In this document: in pieces, positions 1 to 5,869 of the stretch | How positions within the stretch are numbered: position 1 is the first letter of the stretch | Layout of the letters: every line of letters starts with the position of its first letter | Assembly: GCA_022361535.1 (NCBI GenBank) | Contig: JAKSAU010000828.1 | Location: forward strand, 1-5,869 | Direction of reading: 5' to 3' | DNA: 5,869 bases | Source: Desulfobacterales bacterium | Lineage (GTDB): Bacteria; Desulfobacterota; Desulfobacteria; Desulfobacterales; Desulfobacteraceae | The notes under the pieces: model-generated | Told to the model about the DNA's origin: nothing | What the model saw: the letters and a program-made list of their open reading frames with translations, nothing else | The model's database searches: none | Program-made: the position numbers and the translations under genes

Positions 1-353
1 TCCGGGATAAAGAAACCGTTGAAGTGGTGAACCTGTTCCCGGATGTAGCCGGACTCACTGCCTTATCTGCCATGGCCGGCTATGACCAAAAAGAAAACAG
101 CGGCAACGTCCGAATCCCTTTTGCCTCGGGCTGCCAGTCCCTGTTCACTTTACCCTATGATCAGGGATTCCAAGAACAGCCCTATGCAGTAGCAGGGTTG
201 TCAGACCCTTTTGCAAGAAACTTCATCCCAAAAGATATGATGACGTTCTCCTTGCCTTCAGGAAGGTTTCTGGAGATTGTTAACAATATCCCCGGCAGTT
301 TCCTGGACCCGGCTCATTCGGTTCGTACGGCCGGATACAATCCTGAATCCTGA
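1..353 (+). CDS. DUF169-family protein, C-terminal part (5' end outside window)
   Basis: The frame is open from base 3 to the TGA at 351-353 with no stop towards the left edge, so this is the last 116 residues of a longer protein. The GTG at 24 is only an internal codon. The visible part has the pattern I associate with the C-terminal half of DUF169 proteins (COG2043). A segment on a pathway of NLFPDVAGLTAL is followed by the conserved IPFASGCQS with its single cysteine, then GLSDPFARNFIP, then MTFSLPSGRFLEIV and GSFL near the end. The biochemical role of DUF169 proteins is not established to my knowledge. No signal peptide or membrane segment can be judged because the N-terminus is missing. 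The gene converges on the uup-type gene that follows. The assignment rests on remembered family motifs, so another small uncharacterised family remains possible. Confidence 0.72.
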   Translation, partial: RDKETVEVVNLFPDVAGLTALSAMAGYDQKENSGNVRIPFASGCQSLFTLPYDQGFQEQPYAVAGLSDPFARNFIPKDMMTFSLPSGRFLEIVNNIPGSFLDPAHSVRTAGYNPES

Positions 354-477
354 TTATCTCTTATGGTAGATCGGGCGCTTAACGAATAGAAATCAAAAGG
401 AGATGCAGGAAGGACTGACAAAGATCCCAAAAGAGTAATTAATAAAAAAATTGGGCTTAGAGAAAGAAGCGACTTTC

Positions 478-2307
478 CTATTTGCCGTCCTGTGACGCCG
501 CTTTCTTTTCCTCTAACACTTCCCAACGCTCATACAGGTCCTGAACTGTTGACTCTGCTTTTTCAAGAAGGGCACAGGTTTCAGTAAGAAGGGCAGTGTC
601 ATTAATAACCTGAGGGTCTTGTACCTTATCTGTAAGCTCTGAGACTGTCTCTTCTGCAGTTAATATTTTTTCTTCGATATGTTCCAGTTCATATTTGTCT
701 TTAAAAGAAAAGATCGGCTTGGATTTTGATTTTTCTTTTGGCTTCTTTTTTTCGTTGGAACCATTGGGTTTAGCTGCAGAGGTTTCTGCTTTACTCCTGG
801 CAGACAGTATTTGGGAAAAATCTCTGTAAAAAGATGGGTTCTGGGTTTTATCAAGGAAAAGCATGCGGTGGCAGACCCGGTCCATGAGATATCGGTCATG
901 GGAGACAATAATGACTGCCCCTGGAAATTCTTTGATTGAATTTTCAAGAACCTCCAGTGAAAGTATATCCAGGTCATTGGTTGGCTCATCCAATAAAAGG
1001 ATATCACAAGGCTGACGCATAAGGTTGGCCAGAATAATTCTTGCTTTTTCACCACCGGAAAGGCGTTTTACAGGCATGTCCAACTGGTCCGGCATGAAAA
1101 GAAACCGTTTTGCCCAGGACACAACATGGATTGTTCTGTCCTTGTAATTGACTGAATCTCCGCCTGAAGGATTCAAGGCATCTCTCAATGGGATTTCTGG
1201 GTCCAGCCGTGTGCGGTTCTGGTCAAATACTGCAATTTTAAGATTTTCAGCCCATTTTACTGTCCCCTGATCCGGTTCCATGGTCTGTTCGACCAATGAA
1301 AGAAACGTGGATTTTCCGCTGCCGTTTTCTCCGACAACACCAAGACAGAAACCTGGTCCAAGTTCAAAGGTAATATTTGAAAAAAGCGCGGTGCTGCCAA
1401 AACCTTTGGACAGGTTGTGGACTCTCAACAGTTTTCTTGTCTGGCGTCCGGTGCCTGAAAAATCAATATCTACTTTGGCAGTCTTGCGGTTTCTTCCCTT
1501 TATGGTTGCAAGTTCTTTTCTAAGTTCTTTTGCCTGGTCAATCCTGTATTTTGCTTTGGAGGTACGCGCTTTGGGTCCCTGGCGCAGCCATTCATCTTCC
1601 CGCCGCATTTTTGAACTTAAAGATGCCTGTTTTTTGATTTGCGCATCCAGGTATTTTTCTCTTTCCTGTTCAAACTTTTTATACTGACCTTGAATTTTAA
1701 AATATCCGCCCTCGTAGTATTTTCCGATTTCCATAGTATGGGAACAGACATTTTCAAGAAAGGTTCTGTCATGGCTGACCAAAACAAAAGAGAATCTGGC
1801 TGATTTAAGTGTTTTTTCAAGCCATAGAATACCTGCAATATCCAAATGGTTGGTCGGCTCATCAAGCAACAGCAAATCCGGTTCAAGGCATAAAGCACGG
1901 GTGATGGCAAGCCGTTTGCGCCATCCACCTGACAATTGCCCTACTTTTTCATTTGCATCTGCAAAGCCGCCTTTACCCATGGCACGGCTAACGCGTCTGT
2001 GGCGTTCCTTGTCTTCGATATGAAGGGATTCAAGGCTTTGGTACAATACCTGTTCTACGGTAAGATCCGGATCAAACTTATCTTCCTGGGAAAGATATAC
2101 CAATTGTTCCCCTGATTTGACACTTACCTCACCTGTGTCCGGTAATGAAAGTCCGCAGATGATTTTTAACAGGGTGGATTTTCCCGAGCCGTTCATACCG
2201 ATCAGGCCAAGTTTTTCTCCTGTTTTTACATCAAAACTTAAATCAGAAAAAAGGGTATCATCCCCATAGGTTTTGGATATCTCTTTAACGGAAAATAAAA
2301 CGGACAT
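478..2307 (-). CDS. uup: ABC-F family ATPase, Uup type
   Basis: This is a complete 609-residue soluble protein with two ABC ATPase domains and no membrane segments, as in the ABC-F family, whose members act on ribosomes or nucleic acids rather than in transport. NBD1 has Walker A GMNGSGKST (37-45), Q-loop Q74, signature LSGGW (125-129), Walker B LLLLDEP with catalytic E150, and H179. NBD2 has Walker A GENGSGKST (326-334), Q363, LSGGE (416-420), ILLLDEP with E441, and H470. The interdomain linker (about 211-270) carries the EDEWLRQGPKAR motif typical of Uup. A lysine-rich tether (about 505-530) leads to a C-terminal predicted coiled coil (about 536-603), also an Uup trait and known in E. coli Uup to bind DNA. 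E. coli Uup is about 635 residues, so length fits. The ATG at 2307 follows the upstream gene's stop by 5 bases with only a weak Shine-Dalgarno, suggesting coupled translation. Exact cellular role in this organism is unknown. Confidence 0.93.
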   Translation of the reverse strand: MSVLFSVKEISKTYGDDTLFSDLSFDVKTGEKLGLIGMNGSGKSTLLKIICGLSLPDTGEVSVKSGEQLVYLSQEDKFDPDLTVEQVLYQSLESLHIEDKERHRRVSRAMGKGGFADANEKVGQLSGGWRKRLAITRALCLEPDLLLLDEPTNHLDIAGILWLEKTLKSARFSFVLVSHDRTFLENVCSHTMEIGKYYEGGYFKIQGQYKKFEQEREKYLDAQIKKQASLSSKMRREDEWLRQGPKARTSKAKYRIDQAKELRKELATIKGRNRKTAKVDIDFSGTGRQTRKLLRVHNLSKGFGSTALFSNITFELGPGFCLGVVGENGSGKSTFLSLVEQTMEPDQGTVKWAENLKIAVFDQNRTRLDPEIPLRDALNPSGGDSVNYKDRTIHVVSWAKRFLFMPDQLDMPVKRLSGGEKARIILANLMRQPCDILLLDEPTNDLDILSLEVLENSIKEFPGAVIIVSHDRYLMDRVCHRMLFLDKTQNPSFYRDFSQILSARSKAETSAAKPNGSNEKKKPKEKSKSKPIFSFKDKYELEHIEEKILTAEETVSELTDKVQDPQVINDTALLTETCALLEKAESTVQDLYERWEVLEEKKAASQDGK

Positions 2308-2312
2308 AGTGC

Positions 2313-2552
2313 TTAATTTTTAGCGGTGTTGTTGTTTTTAAGGGTTTTGTATACCCGGATGATTTTTACGATAAACGTGATTGCTAAGGCAAGGCTGATA
2401 AGAATCATAAAACTTGCGGCAAAAAAGGTCATGATAAAACTAAACGGATCTTCCAGACTGTATGCCCCAATCAGCAAGTCAATGCCGAAAACCGTAAAAA
2501 ACAGGGACACCAAAAGGAAAATCACCTGTGCAACCCACCAATAATATTTCAT
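2313..2552 (-). CDS. small two-helix membrane protein, hypothetical
   Basis: I do not recognise a family. The frame could be extended to a TTG at 2570, but the ATG at 2552 is preceded by AAAGGA with a 7-base spacer, and that Shine-Dalgarno lies inside the longer version, so I choose the 79-residue form starting MKYYWWVAQ. Two hydrophobic stretches (about residues 5-30 and 37-64) are separated by a short loop with E34 and D35. The tail from 63 is basic (K63, R66, K69, K72, K78). By the positive-inside rule both ends should be cytoplasmic, giving a hairpin in the inner membrane. An aspartate (D25) sits inside the first helix. There are no cysteines or enzyme motifs. It ends 5 bases before the uup-type gene and is probably its operon partner. 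The coding call rests on the clean start site, the amphipathic order of the protein and the tight spacing. Confidence 0.75.
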   Translation of the reverse strand: MKYYWWVAQVIFLLVSLFFTVFGIDLLIGAYSLEDPFSFIMTFFAASFMILISLALAITFIVKIIRVYKTLKNNNTAKN

Positions 2553-2559
2553 GAATACG

Positions 2560-2565
2560 TCCTTT
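2560..2565 (-). promoter_or_regulatory. Shine-Dalgarno site that fixes the start of the small membrane protein
   Basis: On the minus strand AAAGGA lies 7 bases before the ATG at 2552. The alternative TTG at 2570 would place this site inside the coding region and has no good site of its own, so the ATG is preferred. Confidence 0.75.
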
Positions 2566-2601
2566 GCCAAAAAAATAAGCCTATACCAAAATCAGTGGCA
2601 G

Positions 2602-2630
2602 AGAATACCCGTTCCAACTGAAAAAATCAA
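2602..2630 (-). promoter_or_regulatory. candidate sigma70-type promoter for the small membrane protein and uup unit
   Basis: Read on the minus strand, TTGATT (bases 2630-2625; 4 of 6 match to TTGACA) is followed after exactly 17 bases by TATTCT (2607-2602; 4 of 6 match to TATAAT). Transcription would start near 2595, leaving a leader of about 40 bases before the ATG at 2552. This is a motif match by eye in AT-rich DNA, so moderate confidence only. Confidence 0.45.
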
Positions 2631-2650
2631 ATATTGTAAAAATTTCAAAC

Positions 2651-2699
2651 CAATATTGATTAATCAGGTTCGGGTATACTAATATTTAGTCCAACGTTG
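2651..2699. promoter_or_regulatory. cluster of short palindromes between divergent promoters, possible operator region
   Basis: Four perfect short dyads are packed here: CAATATTG (2651-2658), TGATTAATCA (2657-2666), ACTAA-TAT-TTAGT (2678-2690) and CAACGTTG (2692-2699). They lie between the minus-strand promoter candidate ending at 2630 and the plus-strand one beginning at 2720, where a regulator could act on both directions. None matches a binding site I can name; the 10-base dyad resembles half of an FNR-like site but lacks the proper four-base spacer. AT-rich DNA gives such dyads by chance, so this is a pointer rather than a proven operator. Confidence 0.25.
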
Positions 2700-2719
2700 C
2701 AGCAATTGGGTCAACCGAT

Positions 2720-2748
2720 ATTACATCGCCTTAACCTTAAAATATAAA
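2720..2748 (+). promoter_or_regulatory. candidate sigma70-type promoter for the yjbQ-regulator-kinase-htrA unit
   Basis: ATTACA (2720-2725; 4 of 6 match to TTGACA) is followed after 17 bases by TATAAA (2743-2748; 5 of 6 match to TATAAT). A start near 2755 would leave a leader of about 20 bases that just contains the AAGGA site at 2765-2769. Spacing and position are good, but the call is by eye. A second -10-like TATACT at 2675-2680 has no matching -35. Confidence 0.5.
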
Positions 2749-2764
2749 AGACCATTTGGAACTT

Positions 2765-2769
2765 AAGGA
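2765..2769 (+). promoter_or_regulatory. Shine-Dalgarno site that fixes the yjbQ start
   Basis: AAGGA lies 7 bases before the ATG at 2777. The longer reading from the TTG at 2756 would bury this site within the gene and would add seven residues not expected in this family, so the ATG is preferred. Confidence 0.75.
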
Positions 2770-2776
2770 TATTTTC

Positions 2777-3193
2777 ATGAAGCATTACAGAAAGGAACTT
2801 TGGTTTGAAGTGCCCACCCGAAGGGCATTTATCAATATTACCCCTGACATTGAAGACTGCATTAGAGAAAGCGGTATTCAAAACGGACTGCTGCTTTGCA
2901 ATGCCATGCATATAACGGCCTCTGTATTTATAAACGATGATGAATCAGGGCTTCACCATGATTATGATGTCTGGCTGGAGAAGCTGGCACCCCATGCCCC
3001 GGTGGGCCAATACCGTCATAATGTGGGAGAAGACAATGCTGATGCCCATATGAAACGGCAGATCATGGGGCGCGAGGTAACTGTGGCTGTTACGGACGGC
3101 CGGTTGGATTTTGGTACCTGGGAGCAGATTTTTTACGGGGAGTTTGACGGACGGCGTAAAAAACGTGTGCTTGTAAAGATTATCGGTGAATAG
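2777..3193 (+). CDS. YjbQ / UPF0047 family protein
   Basis: A complete 138-residue soluble protein, the usual size of the UPF0047 (YjbQ, TIGR00149) family. Family landmarks occur in order: H45 with S49 (matching the HTSAS motif), N53-D54, the H60-H61-D62 stretch (RHDM in E. coli), H81 before E85-D86-N87-A88-D89 and H91, then G98, GRLD (108-111), GTWE (113-116), E122, and the ending IIGE. The conserved His and acidic residues line a cleft thought to bind metal or phosphate. E. coli YjbQ has been reported to provide weak thiamine phosphate synthase activity that can replace ThiE, but its true role is unresolved, and no thiamine gene lies in this window. The start is ATG with a good Shine-Dalgarno. 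Its stop codon overlaps the TAGGA site of the regulator gene, leaving only 9 bases between the two genes, so they are very likely cotranscribed. Confidence 0.9.
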   Translation: MKHYRKELWFEVPTRRAFINITPDIEDCIRESGIQNGLLLCNAMHITASVFINDDESGLHHDYDVWLEKLAPHAPVGQYRHNVGEDNADAHMKRQIMGREVTVAVTDGRLDFGTWEQIFYGEFDGRRKKRVLVKIIGE

Positions 3194-3202
3194 GACGGGC
3201 GT

Positions 3203-3883
3203 ATGAGACTGCTTCTGGTTGAAGACGATGAAAAAATAGCCGCATTTGTCGAAAAGGGACTTAAATCTTCCGGGTTTGCTGTGGATGTTGCCAGCACCGG
3301 CATAGAAGGATTTGATATGGCCATGGGGGCTGATTTTGATACTTTGATTGTCGATATCATGTTGCCTGAGATGGATGGGTTTACTTTGATTGAAAAGCTG
3401 CGGGCAAATGGAAAAAACACCCCGATAATTGTTCTCAGTGCAAGAGGCCGGGTTGGGGACAGGGTAAAAGGTCTTGAGGCTGGTGCTGATGACTACTTGA
3501 CCAAGCCTTTTTCTTTTTCCGAGCTTTTGGCGCGGGTTCAGGCATTGATCCGAAGAGCAGGGAATGTCACTGAACCAGTTGCCCTGACCTATGGCGATCT
3601 AAGTGTGGATATCATCAAGCGCCAGGTCAAAAGAGGTAACGATTATATTGATTTGCAGCCCCTTGAGTTTTCTCTTTTAGAATACCTGGTCCGGAACCGG
3701 GAGCGGGTTGTGTCCAAGACCATGATCATGGAGCATGTGTGGAATTATAATTTTGATCCCATGACCAATGTAGTGGAAGCCAGAATCTGCAGGCTGCGTG
3801 ATAAAATTGACAAAGAATATCCGGAGAAATTGATCCATACGGTGCGGGGGGCCGGATATGTCCTTAAAAAAGAGGATGCCTGA
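3203..3883 (+). CDS. two-component response regulator, OmpR/PhoB class (CusR-like)
   Basis: A 226-residue DNA-binding regulator. The receiver domain (about 1-118) has the acidic pair D8-D9, the phospho-acceptor D51 in LIVDIMLPEMDG, S79 in VLSA, and K101 in LTKPF. The C-terminal winged helix-turn-helix (about 127-223) ends with the hallmark RLRDKID and HTVRGAGYVL. The section EHVWNYNFDPMTNVVEARI closely resembles CusR/CopR metal-response regulators, but this branch is wide and the inducer cannot be deduced from it. All residues needed for phosphorylation are intact. The ATG at 3203 has AGGA at 3192-3195. It overlaps the start of the kinase gene by 26 bases, the common arrangement for a cognate pair. 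Likely targets are its own unit and the htrA-type gene, which is inference; I could not identify a repeated binding site upstream. Confidence 0.95.
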   Translation: MRLLLVEDDEKIAAFVEKGLKSSGFAVDVASTGIEGFDMAMGADFDTLIVDIMLPEMDGFTLIEKLRANGKNTPIIVLSARGRVGDRVKGLEAGADDYLTKPFSFSELLARVQALIRRAGNVTEPVALTYGDLSVDIIKRQVKRGNDYIDLQPLEFSLLEYLVRNRERVVSKTMIMEHVWNYNFDPMTNVVEARICRLRDKIDKEYPEKLIHTVRGAGYVLKKEDA

Positions 3884-5318
3884 TTTTTTTCGTACCGGTT
3901 TTCTAAAGGTTGGGTTTTTCAGGACCATCGCCTTTCGGCTGACCATATGGTATGCGGGTATCTTTTCCATATCTTCTTGTGTGGCCTTTGGCCTTTTTTA
4001 CTTTTTAGCCACACAAACCATCCTTGACCAGATTGACCAGGAGCTTATGGACAAGGCCGGGTATTTTAGAACTGCTATCAGCAGGAACGGGATTGTAGGC
4101 GCCCAGAATCTAGCGGTTATAGAAGCCCAGGCTGCAGGGGAAAAGCAGATTTTTTTCAGGCTCCTTTATCCGACAGGTGAGGTGTTTGCCTCTTCCCATA
4201 TGTCATATTGGAAGGATGTCAGAATTGACAATACGCTGATAGACAGGCTTATGCATAGCCGTGTGCCAGTGTTTTCAACCGTTCAGATTGCAGGGCAGGA
4301 GCAAAAGGCCAGGATGATGTACACCTTTGTGGCTCAAAATGTGATTTTACATACAGGCCTTGCCATGGACGCCTATTCCAGGTTTTTATCCGGGTTTAAA
4401 AAGATTTTTTCTATTTCTATGGGGTTTGTCATTCTTTTTTCTGCTGTATCAGGTATGTTCCTGGCCCGGCAGGCCCTTTTTGGCGTGTCTGCCATCACTC
4501 GAACAGCAAATACGATTACAGGATCCAATCTGGATGAACGGGTACCGGAATCAGGCAGCAAGGATGAACTTGATCTTTTGGCGGTTACTTTTAACGGGAT
4601 GCTGGACCGTATTTCAGCATTGGTAAAAAGTATCAGGGAAATGTCTGATAATATTGCCCATGATCTTAAAAGTCCTTTAACCCGTATAAGAGGATTTGCA
4701 GAACTTGCCCTGATCCAGGAAAAACCAGGGGACATTGAGTCTTATAGAACAATGGCTGCCAACACCATAGAGGAATCTGACAGGCTTTTGGACATGATCA
4801 ACACCATGTTGGTTATTTCACGGGCAGAGGCCGGGGAAGGGGGCTTTGAATTTAGTCCTATGGACTTGAGCAATATGGTGCTTGATGCGTGTGATCTTTT
4901 TGTTCCCATTGCCGAAGACAAACAGATCACGCTTACACACGACGTAGAAGAAGGGGTGGAGATAGAAGCAGATGCAGCAATGCTGCAGCGCGCCTTTGCC
5001 AATCTTCTTGATAATGCTTTAAAGTATACTCCGCAAGAAGGGATGGTTCATGTATCCATGGAAAATCAGGGCAATGAGTGGGTGGATATCCGTGTGGCAG
5101 ACTCAGGGCCGGGCATTGATCCTGAGAACACAGAAAAGATATTTGATCGTTTTTTCAGGGCAGAATCATCTCGGACTACACCTGGTACGGGATTAGGTTT
5201 AAGCCTTGCAAAAACCATTGTTGAGCAGCATTCAGGACAAATTTCAGTGGCCCCCCGTGTTCAGGGCGGAAGTGTGTTTACGATCACATTACCATATCGT
5301 AATTTTCAGGTCATTTAA
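3858..5318 (+). CDS. membrane sensor histidine kinase, HAMP-HisKA-HATPase (CusS-like)
   Basis: A 486-residue inner-membrane kinase, cognate partner of the preceding regulator. Order: short basic cytoplasmic start, TM1 (about 28-50), an extracytoplasmic sensor region (about 51-182) of no recognised fold, TM2 (about 184-203), HAMP (about 204-257), HisKA dimerisation domain with H-box AHDLKSPLTR and phospho-accepting H268, and an ATPase domain with N-box NLLDNALKYTP (382-392), G1 DSGPGI (415-420), F-box IFDRFFR (428-434) and G2 GTGLGLSL (443-450). All catalytic motifs are intact. The layout matches CusS-type kinases, yet the sensor region lacks cysteine and any His/Met cluster that would argue for metal sensing. 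Two starts are possible: ATG 3858 (used here) or ATG 3876, six residues later; the AGAGG just before 3876 touches the codon and is too close to act. Either one overlaps the regulator gene. Confidence 0.94.
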   Translation: MSLKKRMPDFFRTGFLKVGFFRTIAFRLTIWYAGIFSISSCVAFGLFYFLATQTILDQIDQELMDKAGYFRTAISRNGIVGAQNLAVIEAQAAGEKQIFFRLLYPTGEVFASSHMSYWKDVRIDNTLIDRLMHSRVPVFSTVQIAGQEQKARMMYTFVAQNVILHTGLAMDAYSRFLSGFKKIFSISMGFVILFSAVSGMFLARQALFGVSAITRTANTITGSNLDERVPESGSKDELDLLAVTFNGMLDRISALVKSIREMSDNIAHDLKSPLTRIRGFAELALIQEKPGDIESYRTMAANTIEESDRLLDMINTMLVISRAEAGEGGFEFSPMDLSNMVLDACDLFVPIAEDKQITLTHDVEEGVEIEADAAMLQRAFANLLDNALKYTPQEGMVHVSMENQGNEWVDIRVADSGPGIDPENTEKIFDRFFRAESSRTTPGTGLGLSLAKTIVEQHSGQISVAPRVQGGSVFTITLPYRNFQVI

Positions 5319-5381
5319 AAGTTATCTTTCTGCATTACCATTGATTTACGTGAAAAAAACGTGTGGCTTGATATTCATTTC

Positions 5382-5390
5382 AAAGGAGGT
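5382..5390 (+). promoter_or_regulatory. strong Shine-Dalgarno site of the htrA-type gene
   Basis: AAAGGAGGT is a near-complete anti-16S match, ending 6 bases before the ATG at 5397. It is far stronger than the sites of the regulator and kinase, suggesting that the protease is made in larger amounts from the same or a closer transcript. The 78 bases between the kinase stop and this gene show no convincing terminator; a small ACGT-ACGT dyad around 5348-5361 is too weak to count. Confidence 0.85.
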
Positions 5391-5396
5391 TCGAAC

Positions 5397-5869
5397 ATGA
5401 CACACAATAATACAAAGATTAAATCAACTTTGGCTGCTCTGATCGTTTTCAGCCTGCTGGCTGTACCGGCACTTGTGGCTGCCGCTACCAAGATGGTACC
5501 GGCCAGCTTTTCCGAGTTGGCAGAACAGGCAAAGACAGGGGTAGTTAATATCCAGACTGTAAAAACCATCCAGGGCGGGGGCAGGGTTTTCCAACACTTT
5601 TTTGGTTCTCCTTTTGGCAACCAGCCTGGTATGGAAGATTTTTTTGGCCCTTTTTTCAAACAATCTCCCAAAAATCGGACCGAGCGCAGCTTGGGATCCG
5701 GTTTTATAATTGATAAAAAAGGATTCATCGTTACCAATCACCATGTCATTAAGGATGCAGACCAGATAAAAGTCATACTTCATGACAAACAAGAGTATGA
5801 TGCAAAGATTATCGGTGCTGATCCCATGACAGATTTGGCCTTGATCAAAATTGAGGCAAAAGGTCTCAA
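5397..5869 (+). CDS. HtrA/DegP-type periplasmic serine protease, N-terminal part (3' end outside window)
   Basis: The frame runs from ATG 5397 to the right edge without a stop, giving 157 residues of a protein that in this family is usually about 450-500. A signal peptide is clear: K7 and K9, a hydrophobic core (about 11-27), then small residues at 28-30 suited to signal peptidase I, so the product should be periplasmic. The protease domain begins about residue 36. After a phenylalanine- and glycine-rich loop (64-90) come GSGFII (100-105), TNHHVI with catalytic H116, and DPMTDLALI with catalytic D146. The His-to-Asp distance is 30 residues, as in E. coli DegP (H105, D135). The catalytic serine and the PDZ domains lie past the edge. 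These proteases degrade or refold damaged envelope proteins. Position behind a two-component pair suggests that it is the stress-response output. DegP, DegQ or DegS identity cannot be settled; the cleavable signal argues against DegS. Confidence 0.93.
   Translation, partial: MTHNNTKIKSTLAALIVFSLLAVPALVAAATKMVPASFSELAEQAKTGVVNIQTVKTIQGGGRVFQHFFGSPFGNQPGMEDFFGPFFKQSPKNRTERSLGSGFIIDKKGFIVTNHHVIKDADQIKVILHDKQEYDAKIIGADPMTDLALIKIEAKGL

Noticed and set aside
428..455. Possible terminator CCCAA...TTGGG with an A-run, read as a T-run on the minus strand
   Set aside because: The stem is only 5 base pairs with a loop of about 20 bases, and the T-run lies within the loop instead of after the stem, so it is not a credible intrinsic terminator.
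314..526. 70-codon minus-strand frame spanning the gap between the DUF169-like gene and uup
   Set aside because: It overlaps the ends of both confident genes, has no good ribosome site and no recognisable motif; most likely a chance frame.
1280..1687. 135-codon plus-strand frame
   Set aside because: It is antisense to the middle of the uup-type gene, whose NBD2 Walker A and linker motifs are unambiguous.
2656..2667. FNR-like site TTGATTAATCAG
   Set aside because: FNR-type sites need a four-base spacer between TTGAT and ATCAA; here it is two bases and the last base does not match.
2552..2788. Near-identical start contexts of the two divergent genes (AAGGA, 7 bases, ATGAA, then ATTA)
   Set aside because: The likeness covers only about 25 bases and is explained by Shine-Dalgarno plus spacer constraints and chance; the proteins are unrelated, so it is not a duplicated segment.
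5424..5792. Minus-strand frames of about 120 codons near the right edge
   Set aside because: They lie antisense to the clear HtrA signal peptide and protease domain, which has a strong ribosome site and catalytic residues.

Overview
The window is an ordinary-looking stretch of chromosome from a Gram-negative bacterium of moderate GC content. An envelope-type two-component system sits next to a secreted HtrA protease, and an N-terminal signal peptide plus strong Shine-Dalgarno sites are visible. The gene mix (a DUF169-like protein, an Uup-type ABC-F ATPase, and YjbQ beside a response regulator, kinase and HtrA) and the general codon use would suit a sulfate-reducing desulfobacterial (former deltaproteobacterial) genome. 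That placement is an inference and no marker gene here proves it.

Layout: (1) Bases 1-353, + strand, hold the 3' end of a DUF169-like gene cut by the left edge. (2) Bases 478-2552, - strand, hold a two-gene unit. A 79-residue two-helix membrane protein (start moved to 2552) is followed 5 bases later by a complete Uup-type ABC-F ATPase. This unit converges on the DUF169-like gene across a 124-base gap with no convincing terminator. (3) Bases 2553-2776 are a divergent control region with one plausible sigma70-type promoter facing each way and several short AT-rich palindromes between them. (4) Bases 2777 to the right edge, + strand, hold a tight unit: a YjbQ/UPF0047 protein, then 9 bases later an OmpR-class response regulator, then an overlapping sensor histidine kinase, then 78 bases later an HtrA/DegP serine protease. 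The protease is cut by the right edge and its signal peptide and catalytic His and Asp are visible.

The right-hand unit reads as an envelope-stress module. The membrane kinase would sense a periplasmic condition and phosphorylate the regulator, and the periplasmic protease encoded behind it is the likely effector. Regulator and kinase resemble the CusR/CusS (heavy-metal) branch, but no metal-efflux gene is present in the window. The least explained parts are the YjbQ protein as apparent first gene of this unit and the small membrane protein ahead of uup. I found no mobile element, CRISPR array, tRNA or rRNA, and nothing that convincingly amounts to an undescribed system.
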